A stretch of 64,000 bases of DNA. Origin: Archilochus colubris. Lineage: Eukaryota > Chordata > Aves > Apodiformes > Trochilidae. The stretch is from NCBI GenBank assembly GCA_023079485.1, contig CM041084.1, positions 104,352,467-104,416,466 on the forward strand. Reading direction: 5' to 3'. Both the position numbers and the translations under genes were made by a program. Position 1 is the stretch's first letter. Every line of letters begins with the position of its first letter. Positions 48,601-57,631 of this stretch are shown here, piece after piece. Below the pieces are notes generated by a model. The model had not been told where the DNA came from. It searched no databases and was given only the letters and a program-made list of their open reading frames with translations.

Positions 48601-51600
48601 GAGGAGAGCCAGGTTTCCTTTCCTTGCAGCCCAAAATGCAGCATTGGCAAGTGGTGTTTCTTTCTGGTAGGAAAAAAAAAGAAAAAAGTAAGAGAAAAAA
48701 AAAAGAAGCAGAAATAAAACACTCTTGAAGATGCACTGCGCACACAAATTCTGCATTCAAACCACACAAGTTTCAGCTTAGTAGTGTGCTGTTCTTGTAA
48801 AAGCAGGGCATGGAAGGGAAGCTAATTTAATTTCCACGTGCAATTCAGGAGATCAGCCTCCCTTCATGTTGTTTCAGGTTTTCCCTGTGTCCATGGCAGC
48901 CTATGACTCTTAGCTTGCTCCATCATGAGAAGCAATGATGCTAGTCCATCCCTGTGTTTTCCACAGGGAAACACTAGAGAAAACTGGTGCCTGTATTGTC
49001 TGCTTCTGTGGTGGGGCTGGGCACAGCAGGAGAGGCTGAATGAATCATCCTGCTGACAAGTCCTGCTGCAGGACATCTTTCTGGGTTTCAGGCTAGCTCT
49101 CTACCATCTCCCTTTTTTCTGCATATGAAGTCCCAGTACTGGAAAAGTACCATTCATGCATTCCCCATACTGTTTGTTGTGCCTCCTCTTTGGATTTAAC
49201 GCATTGTAACTGTGAGCACATGAGGTATTTCCTGGGTGATGCTAAAAAAAAAAAGGCTAAAATCTTACTGTCCATAGACTTACAGATTAATTTACTAGGT
49301 AAGCAAGGCCATCTTTAGGGCAAAATTGGGAAACTCTGAGATTTAGATAACACAGGCCACTGTTCAACAAATTGGTAGCAATATAAATACTCCTGAAACT
49401 TTCTTAGTCCCTGAAACAAAGCCACACCATGACTTCTGAAGAGCAGCAAATTATCACTTCCCCAGCATAGGGGGGGTGGGGGGGAAAGGACAAAGACAGG
49501 GCTCCTGACCTCCCTCTCTGATCTGTGCAGGCAGCTGCCAGAAAGCTGCCCTTGACAGGTAAGCACTGCAGAGGGGGAAGCATGGAGAGGAAACACTACT
49601 GTGATATGGCAATGGTACATATCCTACAGCAGGCTCAGGCCACTGGTTTTTTTAATAAGGCCCCCACCCACCAACACTTCAGGAAAGCATCATTTCACTG
49701 ATAGTTGTCTTAGACCGTAACAGTGTCAAAAATACCCAGGGGCCTTGGTCACCAGTGACTACTGCCTTCAGGACGACCAAAAGAGAGTGCAGGGTCAATA
49801 AAAAAGACAATCATTCTCGTTCAGGAAATGTAATATACACTTCTCGATCTTTAAATGTCAATGCCCACACATAATGTAGTAAAGAATCAGGATTGAATGG
49901 TTTATGCTTGAAATGCATGCATGGACTGGAGTTCAAATTGTTTCCTTCACTGATTCGTGAGCAATAAACCTTGCAGGAACCAGCAGACACAAGACCAATC
50001 CTGCATGAATCTATCCCAAGCCCATCACACTAAGCACTTTCCAAGGGTTGCATTTTTAATATTCATTATGTTGAAAAACTTGCAGCTGTTTGAGACGAGA
50101 GCATTTCCAACCATTTAATAAATTATAAGACACCTCCTATAAATTGATAGGGATATTTCTTGTACCAGCACACATTGGGGCAGGAGTCTGAAAAATTTAG
50201 CAAGAACAATGGGCTAAATTCTGATCTTCCTTTTACAGCTAACACATTTTTCCTGATGAATTTGTAAATATGCAGATCAGAGTAAAGCTAGCAGTTTATA
50301 CCCTCCTTGGTGGTAATGCAGTAGTGCTTTTCTACCTTTACCCTTAAAACCACTAAAATTTTTTATAAAAGCCAAGAATTGACCTAAACATACAGCAGCC
50401 CATGTTGCCCTTTTTACTGTGATTTATTAGGCAGATATTTATTTATAGAGCTGGTAGTTAGGAATATTGCTTTATTGTCTTTATTTCAATGATACTCAGT
50501 GGAACCCTACTGCAAAAGAATTACACATCTTAGAGAATGGGAATTAAATTCCTCACCTTTCGCTGTCTCGCTCTATTCCTTAATGATTTAGAAAGCTTTG
50601 GAGTATGGCAATATATCCATACAGGGAATGATTGATTTCCTACAGCCTGGTTTCCACTCTGATGGCATGGTAGCAATGTGACCGCATTTTATTATGCCTA
50701 CCATACAGCAACACCTCTATTGATTAAGTAGGCAGGAGCTGGAATCAATATTCAGGAACTATTTACCTGCTTTCATCAGTTTACATGAGGAGAGAAAAGA
50801 ACTACGTTGCCAGTGTTACCCTAGTCTGAAAGCAGAAGTCCAAAGTCTTCAGCCTTGAGTCATAAATTCCTGCCTCTTCCCTCCCCCCACCCTGTAATTC
50901 CTACAGTAGCTCTCCAGCAAAGTTGTCCTCACAATTTGGATCAGATCCAAAGCATGGAAGAATTCTCCAACGCATCCAGGGCATGAAATCACGTTTCCCC
51001 CACTGGTGCTTTTGACCCAATTAGGAGTGACTGCTATCTTGTACTTGTACTTCCCCTCGTGCCTCTGCGTGGCTGGGGATTCCTTGTGTAAAGGCAGATT
51101 ACAGAGCACACTTAGGCCATCAAAGATGCACCAATAAGATAAAAAAACCAATCAAAAATCTGAGCTATTTTTAGCCACTAAAATGAAAGAAATACGCAAA
51201 ATCATTCAAACAATCTGGGCCCTCAAGGAGCACCATGTGGCAGCTTCTTTTCTGCTTCCAAACCAAGGACTTCTGCCTTTGTACTCTTCATTTTCAGGTG
51301 ACACCAGTGATACTGACATCACCAGCAGGCCAAATGTAAGACACTGCTTTTGGATCAATAGTCTAATTAACTGATTAGTTTTTGAGCAATAAATGGGTTT
51401 TAAACTGCAGCATATGTGATAAGGTTTGACTGCTGTTTTTCAGTTCTGAATGCAATCCTGTCTCACCAGACACTTCTAAAAGAGAGGTAATGTTGAATTT
51501 CAAGAGATTCACTGGATGCAATTTTCATGTAATTCTTCTTATAAAGATAGTCTGGTTCTAAAACCTCCTTAAAATAAATAACTGACCCTCAGCACTGAGG

Positions 51601-54600
51601 GTCTGGTAATGGAATGTAATGAAAAAAAGGATTGAAAGAAGTGATTAGCTGATAGCTTTGGGGAAAATGACATCTTTCATTATGTCATTTGGTCTAGCAC
51701 AGCAACTTCCAGGCTACAATTTCTTCCACTTCATCAAGATCTTGAAAGCATTATTTCAAACCCTGGCTGTGTTATTCAGGACAATTTTTATAAACTTTTA
51801 TGAGAGCCCAAAGATGAAAAATTGGTACTGTATTCATGCTGTACTGACAACAAGCAAAATTACTTATTTAAAAAATGGCCTATAGGAAAATGTATCTTAT
51901 AAATCCGAGAAGGCTGTTTCTATGCAGGAATACAGAAAAGATAACATGCAATAATGTAACTGTCTCTGCCCTCTTAGGAATACTGAGGGGATAAGTATCA
52001 TTGAGATGCTGTGATCAGCAGCTCCTGCTCCCTGCCCTACCTCTGACTTCCTCTTTGCAGACAAGAGTCCACTCACAGTGGAGCAACAGCTGAGGAGGAA
52101 GAGTTGCTGTTCTTAAACAGTGATCTTCAAGATTAAAGAATAGGCAGAAAAAAAAAAAAAGAGAGAAGAAAGAGAACAGTAGTGAAAGCTGCTTCCTTGT
52201 ACTCTCAAAATAAAAGAATAATTTCCTTTTCTTTCTCACTTTCTAACTCAGTCATGATGGAAAGGACTGGTTTACTCAGTTCAAAAGAATTGAGCAAAAC
52301 ATTGAAGAACAAGAAATCAGAATCAAAGAAAGAATCACAGAAAGTTAAGGGTTGGAAGGGATCGCAAAAGATCATTGAGTCCAATCCCCCAGCCAGAGCA
52401 GGGTCACTTGCAGGTCATGTAGGAACACATCCCAGGTGGGTTTTGAAATGTCTTCAGAGATGGAAACTCCAAAACCTGCCTGGGCAGCCTGTGCCAGTGC
52501 CCTGTCACCCTCATGGTAAAAAAAATCTCTCATGTTTATATGGAACCTCCTATGCTCAAGCTTATATCTGTTGCCTCTTGTCCTATCATTGGGCATAATT
52601 GAGAAGAGCCTGGAACCATCCTCCTGGCTCTCACTCTTTACATATTTATAAACATTAATGAGGTTGCTCTCATTCTCCTCCAACCCAAGAGACACAGTTC
52701 CCTCAGCCTTTCCTCATAAGGGAAATTTTCCACTCCCTTAATCATCTTGGAGGGTCTGCACTGGATTCTCTAGAGCAGTTCCCTGTCTTCTTGAACTGAG
52801 GGGCCCAGAACTGGACACAATATTCCAGATGTGGCCTCACCAGGGCAGAGAACAGGGGGAGGAGAAACCTCTTTTGACCTACTAACCACCCCCCTTGTAA
52901 TGCACCCCAGGATGCCATTGGCCTTCTTGGCCACAAGGGCACATTGCTGGCTCATGGTCATCCTTCTGTCCACCAGCACCCCCAGGTCTCTTTCATTGCT
53001 CTCCAACAGCTCAGTCCCCAGCCTGTACTGGTTCCTGGGGTTGTTACTACCCAGATGCAAGACTCTACACTTGTCCTTGTTGTAACTCATTACATTTTCC
53101 CCTGCCCAACTCTCCAGCCTGTCTGGGTCCCTCTGAATGGCAGCACAGCCTTCTGGAGTGTCAGCCACTCCCCCCAGCTTTGTGTCATCAGCAAACTTGC
53201 TGAGCAGACACTCTGTCCCTTCATCAAGGTCACTGATAAAGATGTTGAACAGGACTGGACCCAGCACTGATCCTTGAGGGACTCTGCTAGTCACAGGTCT
53301 CCAGCTGGACTCTGTGGCACTGATCACCGCTCTTGATCAAGCATTATAAAATGCAAAATGTCAGTGGGCCTGAGGAGGAAAGAGAGAGCACTTTATTAGA
53401 TAGCAATACATCCCACATGAGGGAGCCTGACCAAAAAAAAAAAAAAGTTTTTCAAGGCATAAATGTAACTTTAGACAAGCAATAGCTAATTGAGGAAGAG
53501 AGGATATTCATGTGTATAGACAGTGAGAAAAATAAATGCCACCTCATGGGTAAATTGGGTAACATGATGGAAAACATGAATAGAAAATGGGAAACAGAGA
53601 CAGTAAGAGCCTAAGGTAAGTCTTCTGAGATAAAGAGAAAACACCAAGCAAAAAAACACAGAAAAGAGAAAGAAAGTAGAGTCAAGAGGAGGCTGAAATT
53701 TTCCACAGTGAGCTATCTTGAATGGCAGTACTCAAGGGAAGAGAAAATGAGAAATAAGGCAAAGAAAGGGAGCTGACAGGGGCCGAGCATAAGAGAAGAC
53801 CTACAGGACAAGACAAAAATGCAAGCAGGCCAGTAAAGGAGTAGAAGACAAGAAGTAGAAGCTGCCACCACCAAGAACATTAAGGTGGATGCTTTTAAGA
53901 AATAAGGGTGGGAAAAACTCATAGAGACAGAATTAAGGAACTGAACAGTCTCAGACTAAGAAAAAGATAAAAAGGAGGCATGAGGCCAATAATGGACCAA
54001 AACAGGCATGACCACAGAGATTTTACCAGCCAGTGGAAGGCTGGTCTGCTCTGTAAGCACAGGTACCCTGCCACCTGAGACACCAAGGCTTTAAGTGCAG
54101 GTGGAAACCACCTGCTACACAGTGCCATCACAGCACCAGCACCCCTTGGAGGAACACACCAACAGGAGCAAGAGACAAGTACAGGGAATCATCCATCACA
54201 TAAAGCAGTGCAATTTAAGCAACATAGCAAAGGACTGGCACAGAGCTGGGGATCAATAAGAGAAAGGCAAGCACAGCATCCAGAAAGGAACCCTGCACAA
54301 CCAGGGAAGAAGATGAAGATGTACATCCAGCAAAAAATTTATCTGCTAGCATCAGCAAATTGCTGCTTCCTTCCCTCTTTGCTAAGTGGTTTTATTCCTC
54401 TCCTCAGCCTAAAAAACTTATTCCAGGTGATCTTTTGAAAACGACTGCTCTTGCATGGTTTGTGGAGTACAAAAAGTAACAGGAATCACAGAAAGAGGAA
54501 TGACCAGCCCGACTTCAGTGGCCACCACAGCTTGAAACACGCAGAGCACAGATAGACACTGCCTCCCAACTATTACACAACTAGCACTAGCAGAGATAGC

Positions 54601-54967
54601 AGAAGAGTGAAGAGGAAAATCCCGGTTGCGCCAAAACCCACAGGGCTGAGCTCGGCCATCCTAAAGCTTGATGCTCCCTGGAGGGCTGTGGTTTATGTAA
54701 CGCTACCCATACATCTTTTTAGAGATGGCAGCTCTGGGAAGCACCATCTCCATCAGCTGGCACCGCAGAACTCCTGGGGCACGCTGCATAAGGAAAACCC
54801 CCGTTGTTGTTTGGTTTTTTAATAAAACATAAAATTAAAATAAACCCTAAATACAACCATATAACGGAGCAGCCGGCACTGCCATCACAAAACGAGAGGC
54901 CCAAGGCACATCATCCCCCCGCCCCTCTACCCTGCACCCGGCTCACCTTGAACGACATCCTGCACAT
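24590..54967 (-). CDS. ANKRD29: ANKRD29, complete: ankyrin repeat domain protein 29
   Basis: Ten coding exons join as 54967-54947, 48663-48553, 46604-46506, 44287-44189, 37192-37094, 34173-34075, 28423-28325, 27491-27396, 26359-26261 and 24673-24590, giving 301 codons plus a TAA stop. Human ANKRD29, as I recall it, is also 301 residues, with the same start (MCRMSFK) and closely related repeats throughout. The protein is essentially a stack of ankyrin repeats, a fold used for protein binding, with a short basic C-terminal tail; no signal peptide, membrane helix or catalytic domain is visible. Its cellular role is poorly known, so I assign none. Every intron is phase 0. It lies just upstream of NPC1 on the same strand, the order found in mammals. 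Confidence 0.97.
24674..26260 (-). other. ANKRD29: ANKRD29 intron 9
   Basis: This 1.59-kb intron holds a short AACCA-type simple repeat at 25229-25252 and nothing else recognisable. Confidence 0.85.
26261..26359 (-). CDS. ANKRD29: ANKRD29 coding exon 9: one ankyrin repeat
   Basis: The 99-nt exon between TTTCTAG| and AACAAG|GTAAGT encodes [20 protein letters not shown], then [13 protein letters not shown]. It is notably GC-rich compared with its neighbours (CpGs in [13 protein letters not shown]). It is the last complete repeat. Confidence 0.96.
26360..27395 (-). other. ANKRD29: ANKRD29 intron 8
   Basis: This is a 1.04-kb AT-rich intron in which I see no repeat or regulatory element. Confidence 0.85.
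27396..27491 (-). CDS. ANKRD29: ANKRD29 coding exon 8: one ankyrin repeat
   Basis: The 96-nt exon between TTTAAAG| and CTAAAG|GTTAGT encodes [20 protein letters not shown], then [12 protein letters not shown]. It is one codon shorter than its neighbours because this repeat ends [10 protein letters not shown]; the Asn that follows starts exon 9. Confidence 0.95.
27492..28324 (-). other. ANKRD29: ANKRD29 intron 7
   Basis: This 833-bp intron has nearly half its length (27701-28073) occupied by a CR1 in the opposite orientation to the gene. Confidence 0.85.
27701..28073 (+). mobile_element. CR1 LINE 3' fragment with end of reverse-transcriptase ORF
   Basis: This is a sense-oriented CR1 ending TCTATGATTCCATGAA. 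A 105-codon open frame at 27710-28027 gives typical CR1 ORF2 C-terminal residues ([20 protein letters not shown], then [10 protein letters not shown] and [11 protein letters not shown]). It lacks the catalytic region, so it is an immobile 5'-truncated copy, antisense to ANKRD29. Confidence 0.93.
28325..28423 (-). CDS. ANKRD29: ANKRD29 coding exon 7: one ankyrin repeat
   Basis: The 99-nt exon between TTTGCAG| and CGGGAT|GTGAGT encodes [20 protein letters not shown], then [13 protein letters not shown]. It is almost unchanged from human. Confidence 0.97.
28424..34074 (-). other. ANKRD29: ANKRD29 intron 6
   Basis: This is a 5.65-kb intron. A 133-codon open frame lies on the opposite strand at 31205-31606 (see separate entry). 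I recognise no CR1 or LTR with confidence in the rest. Confidence 0.8.
31205..31606 (+). other. Unrecognised 133-codon open frame antisense in ANKRD29 intron 6
   Basis: An uninterrupted frame begins [20 protein letters not shown] and is rich in Lys, Arg, Gln and His, with no domain, signal peptide or membrane segment I can see. The surrounding DNA (about 31,100-31,620) is more GC-rich than the rest of the intron and has an AATAAA just before it (31177-31182), so it may be a degraded retroelement or an antisense transcript exon. I would not call it a gene on this evidence. Confidence 0.15.
34075..34173 (-). CDS. ANKRD29: ANKRD29 coding exon 6: one ankyrin repeat
   Basis: The 99-nt exon between TGCTTAG| and CGGCAG|GTAAGC encodes [20 protein letters not shown], then [13 protein letters not shown]. 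The usual GH of the repeat is GY here, as in the human protein. Confidence 0.96.
34174..37093 (-). other. ANKRD29: ANKRD29 intron 5
   Basis: This is a 2.92-kb intron without a recognisable mobile element or extra exon. Confidence 0.85.
37094..37192 (-). CDS. ANKRD29: ANKRD29 coding exon 5: one ankyrin repeat
   Basis: The 99-nt exon between TTCCCAG| and CTTTAT|GTAAGT encodes [20 protein letters not shown], then [13 protein letters not shown]. It is nearly identical to the human repeat, with HAK for HMQ. It has the canonical [19 protein letters not shown] pattern. Confidence 0.96.
41330..41447 (+). mobile_element. 3' part of an endogenous retroviral LTR (plus orientation)
   Basis: The fragment has a TATA-like CTATATAAG (41359-41367), a poly(A) signal AATAAA (41383-41388) and an LTR-type CA end (41446-41447), followed after two bases by a primer binding site. 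Its left edge is uncertain because most of U3 is missing. It is non-coding. Confidence 0.75.
41450..41467 (+). mobile_element. Retroviral primer binding site, tRNA-Lys type
   Basis: TGGCGCCCCAACAGGGAC starts two bases after the LTR end, the standard position. It differs at one base from the tRNA-Lys3 primer binding site known from many retroviruses, so the parent element was probably a Lys-primed endogenous retrovirus. No gag, pol or env frame follows; the internal region is lost after about 15 bases. Confidence 0.85.
41481..41760 (-). mobile_element. Endogenous retroviral LTR, inverted relative to the one at 41330
   Basis: On the minus strand this block starts around TGTTGTAGAATGTTGCAGGA (41760 downward), has a TATA-like CTATATAAG (41544-41536), and ends GTATTGGTTGTATTAGT near 41481. 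The segments at 41482-41501 and 41526-41562 are the reverse complement of parts of the left LTR with a few changes, while the stretch between has diverged. It has a 10-bp tandem repeat (ATTCGGGAGC, near 41729-41750). No retroviral coding sequence is present. Confidence 0.7.
44189..44287 (-). CDS. ANKRD29: ANKRD29 coding exon 4: one ankyrin repeat
   Basis: The 99-nt exon after TTACAG| encodes [20 protein letters not shown], then [13 protein letters not shown], followed by GTAAGA. It is a single 33-residue repeat and differs from human at a few positions (SGATS for SGTTA). No open frame over about 60 codons marks this exon; I found it by translation. Confidence 0.95.
44288..46505 (-). other. 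ANKRD29: ANKRD29 intron 3
   Basis: This 2.22-kb intron is dominated by the purine tract at 44979-45239. No mobile element was recognised. Confidence 0.85.
44979..45239. repeat. 260-bp polypurine/polypyrimidine tract
   Basis: The plus strand is almost pure A/G, built from irregular GGAA, GAGA and GAAA units with only a few interrupting pyrimidines (for example AGTGTTAAAG near 45125). The ANKRD29 transcript carries the pyrimidine strand. The open frames here, on both strands, are low-complexity artefacts. Confidence 0.93.
46506..46604 (-). CDS. ANKRD29: ANKRD29 coding exon 3: one ankyrin repeat
   Basis: The 99-nt exon between CTCCCAG| and GAGAG|GTAGGA encodes [20 protein letters not shown], then [13 protein letters not shown]. 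It has the ankyrin hallmarks GTTAL..A...[11 protein letters not shown]. The first residue is Leu where human has His. Confidence 0.96.
46605..48552 (-). other. ANKRD29: ANKRD29 intron 2
   Basis: This 1.95-kb intron contains the AT palindromic tract at 48065-48154 and a 15-bp direct repeat near 47166-47195. I see nothing else. Confidence 0.85.
48065..48154. repeat. AT-only palindromic low-complexity tract
   Basis: About 90 bp consist almost entirely of AAATTT and TTTAAA units, so many stretches are self-complementary. It is likely an expanded simple repeat able to form hairpins. Confidence 0.85.
48553..48663 (-). CDS. ANKRD29: ANKRD29 coding exon 2
   Basis: The 111-nt exon encodes [20 protein letters not shown], then [17 protein letters not shown]. 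It contains the first ankyrin repeat ([22 protein letters not shown]). It starts after a very long polypyrimidine tract ending CCTACCAG and ends AGC|GTATGC. An open frame running into the upstream intron adds a hydrophobic leader that is intronic, not protein. Confidence 0.96.
48664..54946 (-). other. ANKRD29: ANKRD29 intron 1
   Basis: The first intron is 6.28 kb. It ends (plus 48664-48715) in an unusually long polypyrimidine tract on the minus strand. It also holds a G-run near 49471-49484, a 1-kb CR1 (52332-53330), and A-runs near 52148 and 53433-53446. No other exon was found. Confidence 0.8.
52332..53330 (-). mobile_element. CR1 LINE, 1-kb copy with reverse-transcriptase remnant
   Basis: This is the longest CR1 in the window, with its 3' end at 52332 (GAATCACAGAAAGTTAAGGG). 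A minus-strand frame at 52770-53327 gives part of the CR1 reverse-transcriptase domain, including [20 protein letters not shown] and the catalytic FADDTK motif, then frame breaks scatter the C-terminus (52372-52695, 52742-52942). It is truncated upstream of the palm domain and cannot move. It has the same orientation as ANKRD29. Confidence 0.95.
54947..54967 (-). CDS. ANKRD29: ANKRD29 coding exon 1: MCRMSFK
   Basis: Seven codons, ATG TGC AGG ATG TCG TTC AAG, end at AAG|GTGAGC inside a CpG island. There are two in-frame start codons nine bases apart: the first (A at 54967) has G at -3, the second (A at 54958) has A at -3. Both have T at +4. The same MCRM arrangement is in the human protein as I recall it, which supports using the first. 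Confidence 0.9.
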
Positions 54968-54980
54968 CCCAGCGCCCCGC

Positions 54981-55020
54981 CTCCGCGCTGCTCCGCACCG
55001 CTCCGCACCGCTCCGCGCCG
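54981..55020. repeat. Four tandem 10-bp GC-rich units next to the ANKRD29 start
   Basis: CTCCGCGCTG, CTCCGCACCG, CTCCGCACCG and CTCCGCGCCG follow one another exactly, 13-53 bases upstream of the ATG. It is a short minisatellite-like array in the 5' UTR or core promoter and could vary in copy number. Confidence 0.9.
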
Positions 55021-55169
55021 GTCGGTCCGCGCCCCGGGGCTAAGCGGGGCTGGCCCGGGGCGGGGCGCGGAGCAGGCACCTCCCCTCCCCCTCCCTCCCG
55101 CTTCCCTTGCCCCGTGGCTTTTCTGCTCACCAGTTTCTGGGTAGTTCTGCCCTTTAAACGCTTGTGGGG

Positions 55170-55217
55170 GAGGTAGGTATTTATTTATTAATTATTATTA
55201 TTAATTATTACTATAAT
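55170..55217. repeat. ATT-rich simple repeat
   Basis: An imperfect TTTA/ATT microsatellite (TATTTATTTATTAATTATTA and on) lies just upstream of the ANKRD29 CpG island. Confidence 0.85.
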
Positions 55218-55475
55218 AAATCAGCCTGCTCGGCTCCCCTGTAGCCACTCACACCCACTGCTCCAGTAGCATCACCCCAAAAAAACGAAGATCCTGTGCT
55301 GTGAACCCACACTGCTCACCCACTGGCTCGGACCAGTTTTCTTCTGTTTTGTTCTGTGTTTTGTTCTGTGTATTAATTCAAGAATCTGGTCCAGAGACAA
55401 ACTAAGGTCTATACTGTAACACCTGAGAGAGCAATGGGATATGTATCAACACTTCCAATAGCATATAAACAGGAA

Positions 55476-56060
55476 GAATCATAAAATCATAGCATGGTTT
55501 GCATTGCCAACCATAAGGGACCTTAAAGACCACCTGGTTCCAACCTCCCCTGTCATGGGCAGGGACATCCCACTAGACCAGGCTGCTTGAAGCCCCATCC
55601 AACCTGGCCTGAAACACTTGCCAGGGGGACGGAACAACTGCTCTAGGCAACCTATTCTGGTGCCTTACCACCCTCACACTAAAGAATTTCCTCCTAATAT
55701 CTAATGTAAATCTATACTCTCACAGTTTAAAGTCATTATCTCTTGTCCTATCACGACATGCCCATATGAAAAGTACCTGGCTTTCCTGTGGGTGCCCTTC
55801 AGGCACTGGAAGGCTGCCAGAAGGTCTCCCTGGAGCCTCCTCCAGGCTGAACAACCCCAGCTCTCTTAGCATGTCTTCATAGGAGAGGTGTTCCAGTCCC
55901 CAGTCATCTTCATGGCCCTCCTCTGGACTCACTCAAATAGTTCTCTGTCCTTCTTATGTGGGGTCCCCAGAGCTGCACACAGTACTGCAAGTGAAGTCTC
56001 ACAAGAGCTGAGCAGAGGAGGAGAATCAACTCCCTCAACCTGCTGGTCACAATTCTTTTG
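55476..56060 (-). mobile_element. CR1 LINE 3' fragment, about 585 bp
   Basis: The block starts GAATCATAAAATCATAGCAT and continues through the CR1 3' region (ACCACCTGGTTCCAACCTCC, CACTAGACCAGGCTGCTTGA) to about 56,060. It is sense on minus. The short frames at 55720-55932 and 55910-56122 are fragments of its disrupted ORF. Confidence 0.92.
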
Positions 56061-57308
56061 ATGAAAAACAAGAAAAAAAGATACCTATCAAGACCTTTAG
56101 GGAATATATTAATACTATTCACCTACTGTACAGAATAATGATTCTCCCTATCCCAAACAGAAATATTCACTTTCAAAATACCAGGAAAAGGAAATCTTAA
56201 AGATACACCATAGTGGAGCATTGCAAAAAAAAAAAGATGTAGCTAAGGATGAGACCAGGTCATCATCATTGGGCCTCTGCCACTCAGATACAGTGCTGAA
56301 ATGGTACGAAACCCAGGCAGTCCTATCCCAACCTGGGTTTCCTTATGGAGCTAATGCCACCTCCATAGCACTTCTTTTGGATTTCACAGCCTTTTCCCTT
56401 TATATCTGGGAAAAAAAATCCCTAAAGGTTGCTGAGTGTGAGTGTACCCACGCTGCAGCTGCACCAGCATGGGAGGGTCCCCTCACCTCTCATGTATCCA
56501 GCTGTCACCATCACTGTCTCCCATGGGTGATGCACTCTCATTAGGAAGACAGAAAGTTCTTAAGGGCTTAATTTTAAGCTTTTAAAAATTAACAACCATA
56601 AAACCAATGCATGTCCTGTTTTGCCTGGCTGCTGCAGATTTCATTCAAAGTCTGTGTGATATAAAGTAGGCAAAACAGGGCATGCTCTGGTGGGAGATTC
56701 CTGAATTTCTTTGCTATTGTTGGTTTCAACTGAGCCCTTAGGGATTTTCTTCTTTTGATGTGCACACATAAATCCTGTTCACAAGAAAATTACGTGTGTG
56801 CATTGAGAGAAAATACTTGCACTAAGATCCAAATAGTTTATTCTACAAATCTGCAAGTGGAGGATTTTCTATAGATTTTTTTCCTGAGGCAGTATTCATC
56901 TATGCATACAGTAAAACAGTGGGCAAGCAGATAAAAGCTGCTCTTGGCATAGACTCATCTTTGGATGTATGGCCTGGTATGACCCTAACCTTTGTTACTG
57001 AGAAGAAAATACAACCATGGAGGATAATTCTGATTTTTTCTAAAACTTAAAAATACTGAATAAACTCAGTAGGCTGCATAGTTAAGAGTCATTCTTGCTC
57101 TGATCCAGTTGCACAGTGATGCTTGCCCACTGACAGAGGAAAATATTATTAATATGTACACACTCCCTGCCTCACCCCTGGAAAATCCCTGTATTTATCC
57201 AGTCTATTGTGGATAATATGCCAAGCTTTTCACATTCATCAACCATAATGATAAATTTTCTGACAAAGACAAAACAGTTCTCTGAATGGACAACAAAAAA
57301 GGAGACTA

Positions 57309-57314
57309 ATGAAG
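57309..57314. repeat. Target site duplication (left)
   Basis: ATGAAG directly before the TG end of the solo LTR, identical to the copy at 57632-57637. Confidence 0.85.
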
Positions 57315-57631
57315 TGTTGCGGGAGGAGCCATTCTTGCTCCTGATGCTCGACGAGCTGCTGGTCTCTTCCAGGACTCCAGCCACCACACAGCGCTTCCAG
57401 GGTAGAAGTGTAGTGGGAAGAGCCTTTCTTGCTCCAGTGGCTCGACGAGCTGCTGGCCTCTCCATGCCTCGCACCAGAGTGAGCTTGAGGTCTTCCCTGT
57501 GGGTGTGTGTCCCACCTTTATTGGCCCCCTGGCCTTGCTCATGCCCAATAGGGGCCTGCCCTAATCAGGCACAGGTGGACTCACCCACTCACCGGCAATT
57601 CGAGGCACCTGGTTAACAATGTTTCTCTACA
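57315..57631 (-). mobile_element. Solo LTR of an endogenous retrovirus with 6-bp target duplication
   Basis: This 317-bp block starts TG and ends CA, and is flanked on both sides by ATGAAG (57309-57314 and 57632-57637), the footprint of integration. A 6-bp duplication is typical of class II (ERVK-like) elements. The only poly(A) signal is on minus (57522-57517), so I place it on minus, tentatively. It carries an internal duplication: copies at about 57320-57368 and 57414-57462, offset 94 bp, each with CTCGACGAGCTGCTGG. No retroviral coding sequence is present, as expected after LTR-LTR recombination. Confidence 0.8.

Larger units (their letters stand above)
54940..55110. promoter_or_regulatory. 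ANKRD29: CpG island at ANKRD29 exon 1: presumed promoter
   Basis: A short, dense GC-rich block covers exon 1 and about 140 bp upstream, with a GC box GGGGCGGGGC at 55057-55066. No TATA box is seen. Four near-identical 10-bp units lie at 54981-55020 just upstream of the start codon, probably in the 5' UTR. The transcription start is not mapped. Confidence 0.8.

Noticed and set aside
48452..48769. Open frames giving ANKRD29 exon 2 a hydrophobic N-terminus
   Set aside because: The Phe-rich leader is the translated intronic polypyrimidine tract; the true exon starts at 48663 after CCTACCAG.
57209..57616. 135-codon open frame over the solo LTR
   Set aside because: It is the translation of non-coding LTR sequence with its internal duplication.
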